Source: Plesiomonas sp051652165
Lineage (GTDB): Bacteria; Pseudomonadota; Gammaproteobacteria; Enterobacterales; CAMTGL01
Reading direction: 5' to 3'
NCBI RefSeq assembly: GCF_051652165.1
Contig: NZ_JBOFTR010000007.1
Span: forward strand, 124,001 to 188,000
Length of the DNA: 64,000 bases
Shown: piece after piece, positions 16,452-26,301 of the stretch
Layout of the letters: every line of letters begins with the position of its first letter
How positions within the stretch are numbered: position 1 is the stretch's first letter
Translations under genes and position numbers: made by a program
The notes under the pieces: generated by a model
The model's database searches: none
What the model saw: only the letters and a program-made list of their open reading frames with translations
Told to the model about the DNA's origin: nothing

Positions 16452-18218
16452 GTGAAGATTGCAACGAAACAATTTGACGCTGTCGTGATCGGTGCAGGTG
16501 GAGCTGGCATGCGTGCTGCACTGCAAATCTCACAATCAGGCCTAACCTGTGCGTTGATTTCTAAAGTTTTTCCAACGCGTTCACACACGGTTTCTGCACA
16601 AGGCGGAATTACAGTTGCACTGGGTAATGCCCATGAGGACAACTGGGAATGGCACATGTATGACACCGTTAAAGGGTCTGATTACATTGGTGACCAAGAT
16701 GCTATTGAATACATGTGTAAAATGGGCCCAGAAGCTATTTTAGAGCTGGAAAATATGGGGCTACCATTTTCCCGTTTTGATAATGGGCGGGTTTATCAGC
16801 GCCCATTTGGTGGTCAATCACGTAACTTTGGTGGTGAGCAAGCCGCTCGTACAGCGGCAGCCGCAGATCGTACTGGCCATGCTTTGTTGCACACGTTGTA
16901 TCAGCAGAATATAAAAAATAAAACCACAATTTTCTCTGAATGGTATGCCCTTGATCTGGTTAAAAACCAAGATGGTGTGATTGTAGGGTGCACTGCAATT
17001 TGCCTTGAAACAGGTGAAATTGTCTACTTCAAAGCCAAGGCAACCGTACTTGCAACCGGTGGTGCTGGGCGGATTTTTTCCTCTACAACCAATGCACATA
17101 TCAATACCGGAGATGGCGTTGGCATGGCTGTGCGTGCAGGCGTTCCTCTTCAAGATATGGAAATGTGGCAATTCCACCCAACAGGTATTGCAGGTGCTGG
17201 AGTCTTAGTCACAGAAGGTTGCCGCGGAGAGGGCGGTTACCTGTTAAACAAAGATGGCGAACGCTTTATGGAGCGTTATGCACCGAATGCCAAAGATCTG
17301 GCTGGGCGTGATGTAGTTGCCCGCTCAATGATGATTGAGATTCGCGAAGGCCGTGGCTGTGAAGGCCCGTGGGGGCCACATATTAAATTGAAGCTCGATC
17401 ATCTGGGTAAAGAGGTGCTCGAGTCACGCTTACCAGGTATTTGTGAACTGTCACGCACCTTTGCGCATGTTGATCCGGTTAATGAGCCCGTACCGGTTAT
17501 TCCAACCTGTCACTATATGATGGGGGGTATTCCAACACAGGTCAGTGGGCAAGCGTTAGGGCAACATGCTGATGGCACTGACTATGATATTCAAGGTTTG
17601 TTTGCTGTCGGTGAAATAGCCTGTGTATCGGTACATGGTGCTAACCGTTTAGGCGGAAACTCCTTGCTAGATCTTGTGGTTTTTGGCCGAGCTACCGGGT
17701 TACACCTTGGTGAAACGCTAGCGGCGGCTGCCGAAGCACGCGAAGCTAGCGAATCTGATATTGAAGCCTCCTTGAGCCGAGTTAATCGCTGGAATAATAC
17801 CCGCCAAGGCGAAGATCCTGTTCAGATTCGTAAAGACCTGCAAAGCTGTATGCAACGTAATTTCTCGGTATTCCGTGAGGGCGATGCGATGGCCGAGGGG
17901 CTAGCAGAGTTAAAAACCATCCGTGAACGTCTACAATCTGCGCGGCTAGATGATACATCGCCTGACTTTAATACCCAGCGAGTAGAGTGTTTAGAGCTAG
18001 ATAACCTGATGGATACGGCTTATGCCACTGCAGTAGCGGCAAACTTCCGTACAGAAAGCCGGGGGGCACATAGCCGCTTTGATTTTCCTGACAGAGATGA
18101 CAGCCAGTGGCTATGCCATACCCTGTACAACCCTGTCACTGATACGATGAGTCGCCGTCAGGTCAACATGGAACCGCATTTACGTCCGGCATTTCCACCA
18201 AAAGCGCGTACTTATTAA
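16452..18218 (+). CDS. sdhA: Succinate dehydrogenase flavoprotein subunit
   Basis: Catalytic subunit that oxidises succinate to fumarate using covalently bound FAD. 588 residues, same as E. coli. GAGGAGMRAALQISQSG is the FAD Rossmann motif, the flavinylated His is in TRSHTVSAQGG near residue 45, and the substrate-site segments QFHPTGIAGAGVLVTEG and PTCHYMMGGIPT with RDVVARS are intact. The start is GTG at 16452, right after the sdhD stop; the E. coli start aligns here. Confidence 0.98.
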   Translation: MKIATKQFDAVVIGAGGAGMRAALQISQSGLTCALISKVFPTRSHTVSAQGGITVALGNAHEDNWEWHMYDTVKGSDYIGDQDAIEYMCKMGPEAILELENMGLPFSRFDNGRVYQRPFGGQSRNFGGEQAARTAAAADRTGHALLHTLYQQNIKNKTTIFSEWYALDLVKNQDGVIVGCTAICLETGEIVYFKAKATVLATGGAGRIFSSTTNAHINTGDGVGMAVRAGVPLQDMEMWQFHPTGIAGAGVLVTEGCRGEGGYLLNKDGERFMERYAPNAKDLAGRDVVARSMMIEIREGRGCEGPWGPHIKLKLDHLGKEVLESRLPGICELSRTFAHVDPVNEPVPVIPTCHYMMGGIPTQVSGQALGQHADGTDYDIQGLFAVGEIACVSVHGANRLGGNSLLDLVVFGRATGLHLGETLAAAAEAREASESDIEASLSRVNRWNNTRQGEDPVQIRKDLQSCMQRNFSVFREGDAMAEGLAELKTIRERLQSARLDDTSPDFNTQRVECLELDNLMDTAYATAVAANFRTESRGAHSRFDFPDRDDSQWLCHTLYNPVTDTMSRRQVNMEPHLRPAFPPKARTY

Positions 18219-18241
18219 GTCAGGGATAAGGAATTTACTGA

Positions 18242-18961
18242 ATGAACGTTCATTTTTCAGTGTATCGCTATAATCCAGAAACAGATAATGCGCCTTATAT
18301 GCAGGATCTGACCCTTGAGACAGAAGAGGGGCGCGATATGATGGTACTCGATGCGCTTATTAAGTTAAAAGAGAGCGATCCGACGCTGTCATTCCGTCGT
18401 TCTTGCCGTGAAGGTGTGTGTGGTTCTGATGGCCTCAACATGAATGGTAAAAACGGGTTGGCCTGTATTACACCACTGTCGGCATTAACGGGATCTTCGC
18501 AGGGTAAAGTAGTGATACGCCCTCTGCCAGGATTACCCGTAGTGCGTGATCTGATTGTTGATATGACTCAGTTCTATACACAGTATGAAAAAATCAAACC
18601 GTATCTGATTAATGATGGCAAGCAACCACCTGAGCGTGAATTTATTCAGATGCCTGAAGAGCGTGAACATCTTGACGGGCTGTATGAGTGTATTTTATGC
18701 GCTTGCTGCTCTACATCCTGCCCATCATTTTGGTGGAATCCGGATAAATTTGTTGGCCCTGCAGGACTGTTAGCTGCATATCGTTTTCTGATTGATAGCC
18801 GTGACACTGCTACATCGGAACGTTTATCTGAATTAGATGATGCTTTTAGTGTTTTCCGCTGCCATGGCATTATGAATTGCGTTAATGTTTGTCCTAAAGG
18901 GTTGAATCCGACAAAAGCTATCGGGCATATTAAATCGATGCTTTTGAGTCATGCGGTATGA
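18242..18961 (+). CDS. sdhB: Succinate dehydrogenase iron-sulfur subunit
   Basis: Carries electrons from FAD to ubiquinone in complex II. 239 residues. The [2Fe-2S] ligands are in SCREGVCGSDGLNMNGKNGLAC, the [4Fe-4S] ligands in CILCACCSTSCPS, and the [3Fe-4S] ligands in CHGIMNCVNVCPKGLNP. The Shine-Dalgarno AAGGAAT precedes the ATG. It ends the sdh part of the sdh-suc cluster. Confidence 0.98.
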   Translation: MNVHFSVYRYNPETDNAPYMQDLTLETEEGRDMMVLDALIKLKESDPTLSFRRSCREGVCGSDGLNMNGKNGLACITPLSALTGSSQGKVVIRPLPGLPVVRDLIVDMTQFYTQYEKIKPYLINDGKQPPEREFIQMPEEREHLDGLYECILCACCSTSCPSFWWNPDKFVGPAGLLAAYRFLIDSRDTATSERLSELDDAFSVFRCHGIMNCVNVCPKGLNPTKAIGHIKSMLLSHAV

Positions 18962-19204
18962 TTGTTCACTTTTTGACAAATTTGTGGCTAAGTTCTGACA
19001 TTTCATACCCTATTAACGGTATGTTAACGGAGTGTAGAGCAGATACAGTAGAACAGTGCGAAACACCAATATAAAACACCTTGTAATACGTGATTAAAGC
19101 AATAGTTACATTAAGTAACAGGTATAAACCATAATCAGAATGTTCGGTTTTCCCACCCGAACAGAAGCCACGGCAAAACAACAAATAATATAAAAGGGAT
19201 CAAG
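18962..19204 (+). other. sdhB-sucA intergenic region
   Basis: 243 bases without a gene. It holds small inverted repeats GTTAC-attaa-GTAAC (around 19106-19120) and TGTTCGG (19141-19147)/CCGAACA (19157-19163). No T run follows, so read-through from sdh into suc is expected, possibly with a local sucA promoter. Confidence 0.5.
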
Positions 19205-22015
19205 ATGGAAAACGGAGCTATTCAAGACTGGTTAGAATCATCACCTCTGGCCGGAGCTAATCAAACCTATGTTGAGCAGCTCTATGAGGACTACCTCACT
19301 GACCCTACAAGTGTAGATGATAATTGGCGTGCGGTATTTGATCGTTTACCCATGGTTAATATTACACCTGAACAGCCACATTCACGAGTAAGGGATTACT
19401 TTCGCCGTTTAGCACAAGATCCTTCACGTTATAGTGGCTGTACAGTGACAGATCCTGAGGCTGATGCAAAACAAGTCCGTGTATTGCAATTGATCAATGC
19501 ATTCCGTTTTCGTGGACACCAGCAAGCAAATTTAGATCCACTCGGTTTGTGGAAACAAGATCCGGTTGCTGATCTTAACCCTGATTTCCACACGCTAAAT
19601 ACAGAGGATTTCTCGACAAGTTTTAATGTCGGTTCATTTGCTTGTGGGCAAGATACCTTAAAATTATCAGCACTTTATCAAGCATTAAAAGAGACTTATT
19701 GTGGTTCGATTGGTGCAGAATATATGCATATCACAAGTACTGAAGAGAAACGTTGGATTCAGCAACGTTTAGAGTCAGTACAAGGAAAACCTGAATTTAC
19801 ACCATTAGAGCAACAGATGTTTTTGGCTGAGCTAACGGCTGCTGAAGGGCTAGAGCGTTATATTGGTGCTCGTTTTCCTGGAGCAAAACGTTTTTCTCTT
19901 GAAGGCGGCGATGCCATGATCCCGATGGTTAAAGAGCTAATTCGTGGTGCGGCAAAACACGGTACCCGTGAAATTGTTATGGGTATGGCACACCGTGGCC
20001 GTTTGAATATGCTGGTTAACGTTCTAGGTAAAAAACCAGCAGACTTGTTTGATGCATTTGCTGGTAAGCATGATGAAGGCTGGGGAACCGGTGATGTGAA
20101 ATATCATCAAGGGTTCTCTTCTGATTTTGCAACTGAACAAGGTTCTGTTCATTTAGCATTGGCGTTCAACCCTTCACATCTTGAAATTGTTAACCCTGTC
20201 GTGGTGGGTTCAGTACGTGCTAGACAAGATCGTTTAGGGGATACAGAAGGCAGTACGGTATTACCCATTACTATTCATGGTGATTCAGCGATTGCAGGGC
20301 AAGGTGTAGTACAAGAGACATTTAATATGTCTCAGGCGCGGGGTTATAAAGTTGGCGGTACCATTCGTTTAGTGATTAATAATCAGGTTGGCTTTACTAC
20401 CTCTAACCCAAAAGATACACGTTCAACCCAGTATTGCACTGATATTGCAAAAATGGTGCAAGCACCTATTTTCCATGTCAATGCCGATGATCCTGAAGCA
20501 GTAGCTTTTGTCGCCCGTTTAGCACTTGATTACCGTTTTGAATTTAAACGTGATGTGGTGATTGATTTAGTCTGCTATCGCCGTCACGGGCATAACGAAG
20601 CTGATGAGCCAAATGCAACTCAGCCTCTGATGTATCAAAAGATTAAAAAGCATCCTACACCACGTAAAATCTATGCTGATCGTTTGATTGAGAAAGGCAT
20701 TATTTTGCAGGAAGATGCAACTGAAATGGTCAATGGCTATCGTGATGCGCTTGATAAGGGTGACTGCGTTGTTCCTGAATGGCGACCAATGCAGATGCAT
20801 TCTGTTGATTGGGCACCTTATTTAGGGCACGACTGGAATATTGAGTATCAGTCTACGGTTGATCTAACCCGTTTGCAGGAGCTCGGTCGCCGAGTTTGCC
20901 AATATCCTGAAAACCATGTGCTGCACCCGCGCGTTGAAAAAATTTATGCTGATCGCAAAGAGATGACCGAAGGCAATCGTCTGCTTGATTGGGGCTTTGC
21001 TGAAACACTGGCATATGCCACTTTGCTGGATGAATCCGTTGATGTGCGTTTATCTGGTCAAGATGCCGGTCGCGGAACATTTTTCCACCGCCATGCTGTC
21101 TTACACAATCAAAATGATGCCAGTGTGTATGTTCCGTTATCGAATATTCATCATGGTCAAGGGCAATTTGAAGTTTGGGATTCAGTACTCTCTGAGGCTG
21201 CAGTGCTGGCATTTGAGTACGGCTATGCGACTGCAGAACCAAGCTCTTTGGTTATTTGGGAAGCACAGTTTGGTGATTTTGCTAACGGTGCACAGGTGGT
21301 TATTGACCAATTTATCAGCTCAGGTGAGCAAAAGTGGGGTCGGATGTGTGGCGTCACCTTGTTATTGCCGCATGGCTATGAAGGTCAAGGCCCAGAGCAC
21401 TCCTCTGCCCGTTTAGAACGTTATTTACAATTGTGCGCAGAACAAAATATGCAGGTTTGTGTGCCTTCAACTCCGGCACAGGTTTACCACATGCTGCGCC
21501 GTCAATCTGTACGCCCGATGCGTCGTCCGCTCGTGGTTATGTCACCGAAATCGTTATTGCGTCATCCGCTTGCTGTTTCAAGTTTAGAAGAGCTCGCTCA
21601 TGGTGCATTCCTTCCGGCTATTGGTGAAATTGATGCACTTGATCCGAAAGGGGTCACGCGCGTTGTATTGTGTTCAGGCAAGGTGTATTACGACCTGTTA
21701 GAACAACGCCGTAAGAATGGGCAGACTGATGTTGCTATTATGCGGATAGAGCAGCTATACCCTTTCCCTTACGATACTGTGCGTGAACTATTACAACCTT
21801 ATGTGCATGTGACTGATTATGTGTGGTGTCAGGAAGAGCCGTTAAATCAAGGCGCTTGGTATTGTAGCCAACATAATTTCCGTCAGGTGATCCCTGCCGA
21901 TGCGACATTGGCGTACGCAGGGCGTCCGGCATCCGCATCACCGGCTGTCGGGTATATGTCTTTGCACACGAAACAACAAAAAGATCTAGTAGAAGATGCC
22001 TTGCGCACGGAATAA
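19205..22015 (+). CDS. sucA: 2-oxoglutarate dehydrogenase E1 component
   Basis: Thiamine-diphosphate decarboxylase of the 2-oxoglutarate dehydrogenase complex. It decarboxylates 2-oxoglutarate and transfers the succinyl group to the E2 lipoyl arm. 936 residues against 933 in E. coli. The N-terminal E2-binding segment (SPLAGANQTYVEQLYEDYL), GMAHRGRLNMLVNVLGK near 260, the ThDP-binding HGDSAIAGQGVVQETFNM and VCYRRHGHNEADEP, and GQDAGRGTFFHRHAVLH near 620 are all present. The ATG follows AAGGGATC. It heads sucABCD. Confidence 0.98.
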   Translation: MENGAIQDWLESSPLAGANQTYVEQLYEDYLTDPTSVDDNWRAVFDRLPMVNITPEQPHSRVRDYFRRLAQDPSRYSGCTVTDPEADAKQVRVLQLINAFRFRGHQQANLDPLGLWKQDPVADLNPDFHTLNTEDFSTSFNVGSFACGQDTLKLSALYQALKETYCGSIGAEYMHITSTEEKRWIQQRLESVQGKPEFTPLEQQMFLAELTAAEGLERYIGARFPGAKRFSLEGGDAMIPMVKELIRGAAKHGTREIVMGMAHRGRLNMLVNVLGKKPADLFDAFAGKHDEGWGTGDVKYHQGFSSDFATEQGSVHLALAFNPSHLEIVNPVVVGSVRARQDRLGDTEGSTVLPITIHGDSAIAGQGVVQETFNMSQARGYKVGGTIRLVINNQVGFTTSNPKDTRSTQYCTDIAKMVQAPIFHVNADDPEAVAFVARLALDYRFEFKRDVVIDLVCYRRHGHNEADEPNATQPLMYQKIKKHPTPRKIYADRLIEKGIILQEDATEMVNGYRDALDKGDCVVPEWRPMQMHSVDWAPYLGHDWNIEYQSTVDLTRLQELGRRVCQYPENHVLHPRVEKIYADRKEMTEGNRLLDWGFAETLAYATLLDESVDVRLSGQDAGRGTFFHRHAVLHNQNDASVYVPLSNIHHGQGQFEVWDSVLSEAAVLAFEYGYATAEPSSLVIWEAQFGDFANGAQVVIDQFISSGEQKWGRMCGVTLLLPHGYEGQGPEHSSARLERYLQLCAEQNMQVCVPSTPAQVYHMLRRQSVRPMRRPLVVMSPKSLLRHPLAVSSLEELAHGAFLPAIGEIDALDPKGVTRVVLCSGKVYYDLLEQRRKNGQTDVAIMRIEQLYPFPYDTVRELLQPYVHVTDYVWCQEEPLNQGAWYCSQHNFRQVIPADATLAYAGRPASASPAVGYMSLHTKQQKDLVEDALRTE

Positions 22016-22040
22016 GAACGTATAACGAAGGATGTTAGAT

Positions 22041-23276
22041 ATGAGCAGTATTGATATTTTAGTTCCCGATTTGCCTGAGTCTGTGGCAGATGCCACGATT
22101 GCGACTTGGCGTAAAAAACCAGGTGATAATGTAGAACGTGATGAAGTTTTAGTTGAAATTGAAACTGATAAAGTGGTGCTAGAAGTTCCCGCAACAGAAA
22201 ACGGTGTGCTTGATAGCGTGTTAGAAAATGAGGGCGCAACGGTGGTTGGTCGTCAATTGATTGGCCGCGTTCGTCCGATTGCTGTGGCTGGTGAGCCAAC
22301 ATTAGCAAAAGTATCTGAGCCAGAATCAACACCGGCACAACGCCATACCGCCGGGTTGGTTGAAGAGTTTTCTGATGCATTAAGCCCTGCTGTACGCCGT
22401 TTAGTTTCAGAGCACAATATTGATCCAGCACAGATCAAAGGTTCGGGCGTGGGTGGTCGTATCACCCGCGAAGATGTCGAGAAATTTGTACAAGATATGC
22501 GTAGCTTAAAAGCTACGCCAGCGGTAAGTGTGGTTAGCAATACTAAACCGGTATCTACTCCTGCACCTTTAGCGCATCGCAGTGAAAAACGCGTACCGAT
22601 GACACGTTTGCGTAAGCGTATTGCTGAGCGTTTGTTAGAGGCGAAAAATACAACGGCAATGTTAACAACCTTTAACGAAGTTAACATGAAACCTATCATG
22701 GATTTGCGTAAGCAATACGGTGATGTGTTTGAAAAGCGTCACGGTGTCCGTTTGGGCTTCATGTCTTTCTATGTAAAAGCCGTGGTTGAAGCGTTAAAAC
22801 GCTTCCCTGAAATTAATGCCTCTATTGATGGTGATGATGTTGTTTATCATAACTATTTTGATATTAGCATGGCCGTTTCTACACCACGTGGATTGGTGAC
22901 ACCGGTGCTGCGTGACGGTGATGTCCTTAGTCTGGCGGATATTGAAAAAAGCATTAAAGCACTGGCAGAGAAAGGGCGCGACGGTAAATTAACGGTTGAA
23001 GACCTTACCGGTGGTAATTTCACCATTACCAATGGTGGCGTGTTTGGCTCATTAATGTCGACTCCGATTATTAACCCACCACAAAGTGCAATTCTTGGTA
23101 TGCATGCGATCAAAGACCGCCCAATGGCGGTAAATGGTCAGGTGCAGATTTTACCAATGATGTATCTGGCACTCTCTTATGATCACCGCTTAATTGATGG
23201 CCGTGAATCGGTCAGCTTCTTGGTGACAGTAAAAGATCTGCTTGAAGACCCAACCCGACTTTTACTCGATATTTAA
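22041..23276 (+). CDS. sucB: 2-oxoglutarate dehydrogenase E2, dihydrolipoyl succinyltransferase
   Basis: Core of the 2-oxoglutarate dehydrogenase complex; transfers succinyl from lipoamide to CoA. 411 residues from ATG 22041, eight bases after AAGGA (the earlier ATG at 22032 overlaps that site). The lipoyl domain has the modified Lys in EIETDKVVLEV near residue 43. The E1/E3-binding domain is DALSPAVRRLVSEHNI with GVGGRITREDV. The catalytic domain ends with the active-site SYDHRLIDGRESV. The linkers are short and contain Ala/Pro/Thr. Confidence 0.98.
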   Translation: MSSIDILVPDLPESVADATIATWRKKPGDNVERDEVLVEIETDKVVLEVPATENGVLDSVLENEGATVVGRQLIGRVRPIAVAGEPTLAKVSEPESTPAQRHTAGLVEEFSDALSPAVRRLVSEHNIDPAQIKGSGVGGRITREDVEKFVQDMRSLKATPAVSVVSNTKPVSTPAPLAHRSEKRVPMTRLRKRIAERLLEAKNTTAMLTTFNEVNMKPIMDLRKQYGDVFEKRHGVRLGFMSFYVKAVVEALKRFPEINASIDGDDVVYHNYFDISMAVSTPRGLVTPVLRDGDVLSLADIEKSIKALAEKGRDGKLTVEDLTGGNFTITNGGVFGSLMSTPIINPPQSAILGMHAIKDRPMAVNGQVQILPMMYLALSYDHRLIDGRESVSFLVTVKDLLEDPTRLLLDI

Positions 23277-23289
23277 TCAGAGTAAGAAG

Positions 23290-23314
23290 GCCCGGCAGTC
23301 GAAAAAGACCGGGC
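23290..23314 (+). other. Hairpin in the sucB-sucC gap
   Basis: GCCCGG (23290-23295) pairs with CCGGGC (23309-23314). It lacks a T tail, so it is more likely an RNA-stability or processing element between sucAB and sucCD than a terminator. Confidence 0.5.
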
Positions 23315-23365
23315 TATTTCAAGCAATGACACCCAGGAATAGATCATTAACACGGATAGAACATC

Positions 23366-24532
23366 ATGAATTTGCATGAATATCAGGGTAAACAGTTGTT
23401 CGCACAGTATGGCCTACCAGTATCGGAAGGTTATGCGTGCCGTTCTCAGCAGGAAGCTATTGATGCTGCCGATAAAATTGGTGGAGATTGCTGGGTTGTA
23501 AAATGTCAGGTACATGCGGGTGGCCGTGGTAAAGCGGGCGGTGTGAAACTGGCAAAATCAAAAGATGAAATTCGCGCGTTTGCCGATCAGTGGCTGGGTA
23601 AAAATTTAGTTACTTATCAGACTGATGCCAAAGGTCAGCCAGTCAATACCATTTTAGTTGAGAGCTGTACTGATATAGCTAAAGAGCTGTATTTAGGCGC
23701 GGTGGTCGATCGTGCTACGCGTCGGGTGGTGTTTATGGCATCAACCGAAGGCGGTGTGGATATTGAGACGGTGGCAGCAAAAACACCTGAGCTCATCCAC
23801 AAAGCTGCACTTGATCCTATTTGTGGGCCACAGCCGTATCAGGGCCGTGAGCTGGCGTTTAAATTAGGCTTAACTGGTGAGCAAATCCGTCAGTTTACTC
23901 ATATTTTTATGGGGCTCGGTAAGCTGTTTATCGAAAGTGATTTGGCTCTGCTAGAGGTGAACCCACTGGTGATCACTACCGCCGGAAATTTACACTGCCT
24001 TGATGCAAAAATTGTGGTTGACTCTAATGCGTTGTATCGCCAACTGGCACTGCGTGCAATGCAAGATCCGTCACAAGAAGATCAGCGTGAAGCATATGCT
24101 GCGCAGTGGGAAATCAACTATGTTGCACTTGAGGGCAATATAGGTTGTATGGTTAATGGCGCAGGTTTGGCGATGGGTACCATGGATATCGTTAAGCTGC
24201 ATGGTGGTGCACCGGCTAACTTCTTGGATGTTGGCGGTGGTGCAACGAAAGAGCGTGTGACTGAGGCTTTTAAAATCATCTTATCTGATGAGAATGTGAA
24301 AGCGGTACTGGTCAATATTTTTGGCGGAATAGTGCGCTGTGATCTGATTGCTGACGGTATTATTGGTGCTGTGGAGGAGGTCGGTGTCAGTATTCCGGTG
24401 GTTGTGCGTTTAGAAGGCAATAATGCGGAGTTAGGTGCGAAAAAACTGGCAGACAGTGGATTAAATATCATTGCTGCAACCAGTTTGACTGATGCTGCTC
24501 AGCAAGTTGTTCATGCTGCGGAGGGTAAATAA
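23366..24532 (+). CDS. sucC: Succinyl-CoA synthetase beta subunit
   Basis: ADP-forming subunit of succinyl-CoA ligase, giving substrate-level ATP in the TCA cycle. 388 residues, as in E. coli. The N-terminal ATP-grasp domain has KCQVHAGGRGKAGGVK near residue 40-55 and ESDLALLEVNPLVIT near 195. The C-terminal flavodoxin-like domain holds FLDVGGGATKERV and VNIFGGIVRCDLIA. Its TAA stop shares one base with the sucD ATG (TAATG). Confidence 0.98.
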   Translation: MNLHEYQGKQLFAQYGLPVSEGYACRSQQEAIDAADKIGGDCWVVKCQVHAGGRGKAGGVKLAKSKDEIRAFADQWLGKNLVTYQTDAKGQPVNTILVESCTDIAKELYLGAVVDRATRRVVFMASTEGGVDIETVAAKTPELIHKAALDPICGPQPYQGRELAFKLGLTGEQIRQFTHIFMGLGKLFIESDLALLEVNPLVITTAGNLHCLDAKIVVDSNALYRQLALRAMQDPSQEDQREAYAAQWEINYVALEGNIGCMVNGAGLAMGTMDIVKLHGGAPANFLDVGGGATKERVTEAFKIILSDENVKAVLVNIFGGIVRCDLIADGIIGAVEEVGVSIPVVVRLEGNNAELGAKKLADSGLNIIAATSLTDAAQQVVHAAEGK

Positions 24533-25404
24533 TGTCTATTCTGATTGATAAGAATACCAAGGTTATTTGCCAAGGTTTTACCGGCGGGCAGGGCACGTTT
24601 CACTCTGAACAGGCACTGGCATACGGCACACGTTTAGTCGGTGGTGTTTCACCGGGTAAAGGTGGTTCGTATCACTTAGATTTACCGGTATTTAATACTG
24701 TGCGTGATGCAGTCGAAGTGACTGGTGCTACTGCATCAGTGATTTATGTTCCCGCACCATTTTGTAAAGATGCCATTTTAGAAGCCATTGATGCTGGTAT
24801 TGAACTGATTGTTTGTATCACTGAAGGCATTCCAACGCTGGATATGTTGCAGGTTAAAGTACGCCTTGAGCAAAGCGGTGTGCGGATGATCGGCCCTAAC
24901 TGTCCAGGAGTGATTACACCGGGTGAGTGTAAGATTGGGATTATGCCTGGCCATATTCATCTTCCAGGACGTGTAGGTATTGTGTCCCGCTCTGGTACAT
25001 TGACTTATGAAGCGGTGAAACAGACAACAGATGAAGGTTTTGGCCAGTCTACCTGTGTAGGTATTGGCGGTGATCCGATCCCTGGTTCTACATTTATTGA
25101 TATTTTGCGCCTGTTCCAAGATGATCCCAAAACAGAAGCTATTGTGATGATTGGTGAAATCGGTGGCAGTGCAGAAGAAGAAGCGGCCGCCTTTATTAAG
25201 GCGAATGTGACCAAGCCTGTAGTGTCTTATATTGCCGGTGTTACTGCACCAAAAGGTAAACGCATGGGGCATGCGGGGGCGATTATCTCTGGTGGAAAAG
25301 GAACAGCAGATGAGAAATTTGCTGCACTTGAAGATGCTGGCGTTAAAACGGTACGTTCATTAGCTGATATCGGTGCTGCATTGCGTGAAGTTACCGGTTG
25401 GTAA
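24532..25404 (+). CDS. sucD: Succinyl-CoA synthetase alpha subunit
   Basis: CoA-binding subunit that carries the phosphohistidine intermediate. 290 residues. CQGFTGGQGTFHSEQA and the CoA-site GGVSPGKGG are at the N-terminus. GPNCPGVI is near 122, and the phosphorylated His is in RMGHAGAIISGGKGTADEK near residue 247. It overlaps sucC by one base and closes the sdh-suc cluster, followed by a strong terminator. Confidence 0.98.
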   Translation: MSILIDKNTKVICQGFTGGQGTFHSEQALAYGTRLVGGVSPGKGGSYHLDLPVFNTVRDAVEVTGATASVIYVPAPFCKDAILEAIDAGIELIVCITEGIPTLDMLQVKVRLEQSGVRMIGPNCPGVITPGECKIGIMPGHIHLPGRVGIVSRSGTLTYEAVKQTTDEGFGQSTCVGIGGDPIPGSTFIDILRLFQDDPKTEAIVMIGEIGGSAEEEAAAFIKANVTKPVVSYIAGVTAPKGKRMGHAGAIISGGKGTADEKFAALEDAGVKTVRSLADIGAALREVTGW

Positions 25405-25483
25405 GCGCGGAATGAAGCTTGCTCGGTCATGAAATTTAAGCGTACAGTGACTGAGTGAAGTGATTTCCCAAATATGTATCCAT

Positions 25484-25512
25484 AAAAACGCCTCTTTAAA
25501 GAGGCGTTTTTT
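25484..25512. terminator. Terminator of sdh-suc, also facing znuB
   Basis: AAAAACGCCTCTTT and AAAGAGGCGTTTTT form a perfect stem with T runs on both strands. It stops the rightward suc transcript and the leftward znuCB transcript. The 80 bases between sucD and the hairpin would be the 3' untranslated region. Confidence 0.93.
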
Positions 25513-25515
25513 GTT

Positions 25516-26301
25516 TTATGCTTTTTGTGTTTTACATAAGCTGAGTATAAACAACGCTGCAGAGCAGATAACAACCGAAGGCCCTGCGGGTGTGTCATAT
25601 TCCCATGAGAGCAGTAAACCACCGGTAACGGATAACATACCAAACAATGTGGAAAAACCGGCCATTTGTTCTGGTGTGCGTGAGAACCGGCGTGCTGTTG
25701 CGGCAGGGATAATCAATAACGAGGTGATTATCAGAGCGCCAACAAACTTCATGGCTAATCCGATAGTAATTGCGGTTGTCAGCATCAGTAACAGCCGCAT
25801 TTTATTTAGGTTAATACCATCAACATAGGCCAGTTCTGGGTTAATGGTGACAGAAAGCAGAGCATCCCATTGCCAGCGAAGTACCGCAAGCACAGCTAGT
25901 GAGCCAATACAGATCCAGCTGATATCTCCCCATGTGATGGCGAGCAGATCGCCAAACAGATAGGCCATCAGATCAACACGAACATCGCTCATCAGGCTGA
26001 CGGTCACAAGACCTAACGATAAGCTACTGTGTGCCAAAATGCCCAGCAGGGTATCAATGGCGAGATAAGGTTTACGTTCTAACCAAACAAGACCAGCACC
26101 TAATACTACTGTAAGCCCTAAAATCGTAAAGTAGGGGTTTACATCCAGCAAAAATCCAAGTGCAACGCCCAATAATGAGGCGTGTGCCAGCGTATCACCA
26201 AAATAGGCCATCCTGCGCCAAACCACAAAAGAGCCTAATGGGCCAGTTGCCAGCGTTAACAGCATTCCGGCCAGCCAGCCGGGGAGCAAAATCTCAATCA
26301 T
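25516..26301 (-). CDS. znuB: Zinc ABC transporter permease
   Basis: Inner-membrane channel of the ZnuABC high-affinity zinc importer. 261 residues, same as E. coli, with about eight hydrophobic helices. RRMAYFGDTLAHASLLGVALG near residue 28 and VKFVGALIITSLLIIPAATAR near 190 are conserved in the family. It overlaps the end of znuC by 8 bases and is transcribed away from the Zur-controlled znuA-znuC interval. Confidence 0.96.
   Translation of the reverse strand: MIEILLPGWLAGMLLTLATGPLGSFVVWRRMAYFGDTLAHASLLGVALGFLLDVNPYFTILGLTVVLGAGLVWLERKPYLAIDTLLGILAHSSLSLGLVTVSLMSDVRVDLMAYLFGDLLAITWGDISWICIGSLAVLAVLRWQWDALLSVTINPELAYVDGINLNKMRLLLMLTTAITIGLAMKFVGALIITSLLIIPAATARRFSRTPEQMAGFSTLFGMLSVTGGLLLSWEYDTPAGPSVVICSAALFILSLCKTQKA

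Noticed and set aside
19490..21942. Several frames of 64-143 codons on both strands inside sucA
   Set aside because: They are shadows of a highly conserved gene in other frames.
23290..23314. Terminator between sucB and sucC
   Set aside because: The hairpin has no T tract and lies within a set expected to be cotranscribed, so it is listed only as a hairpin.
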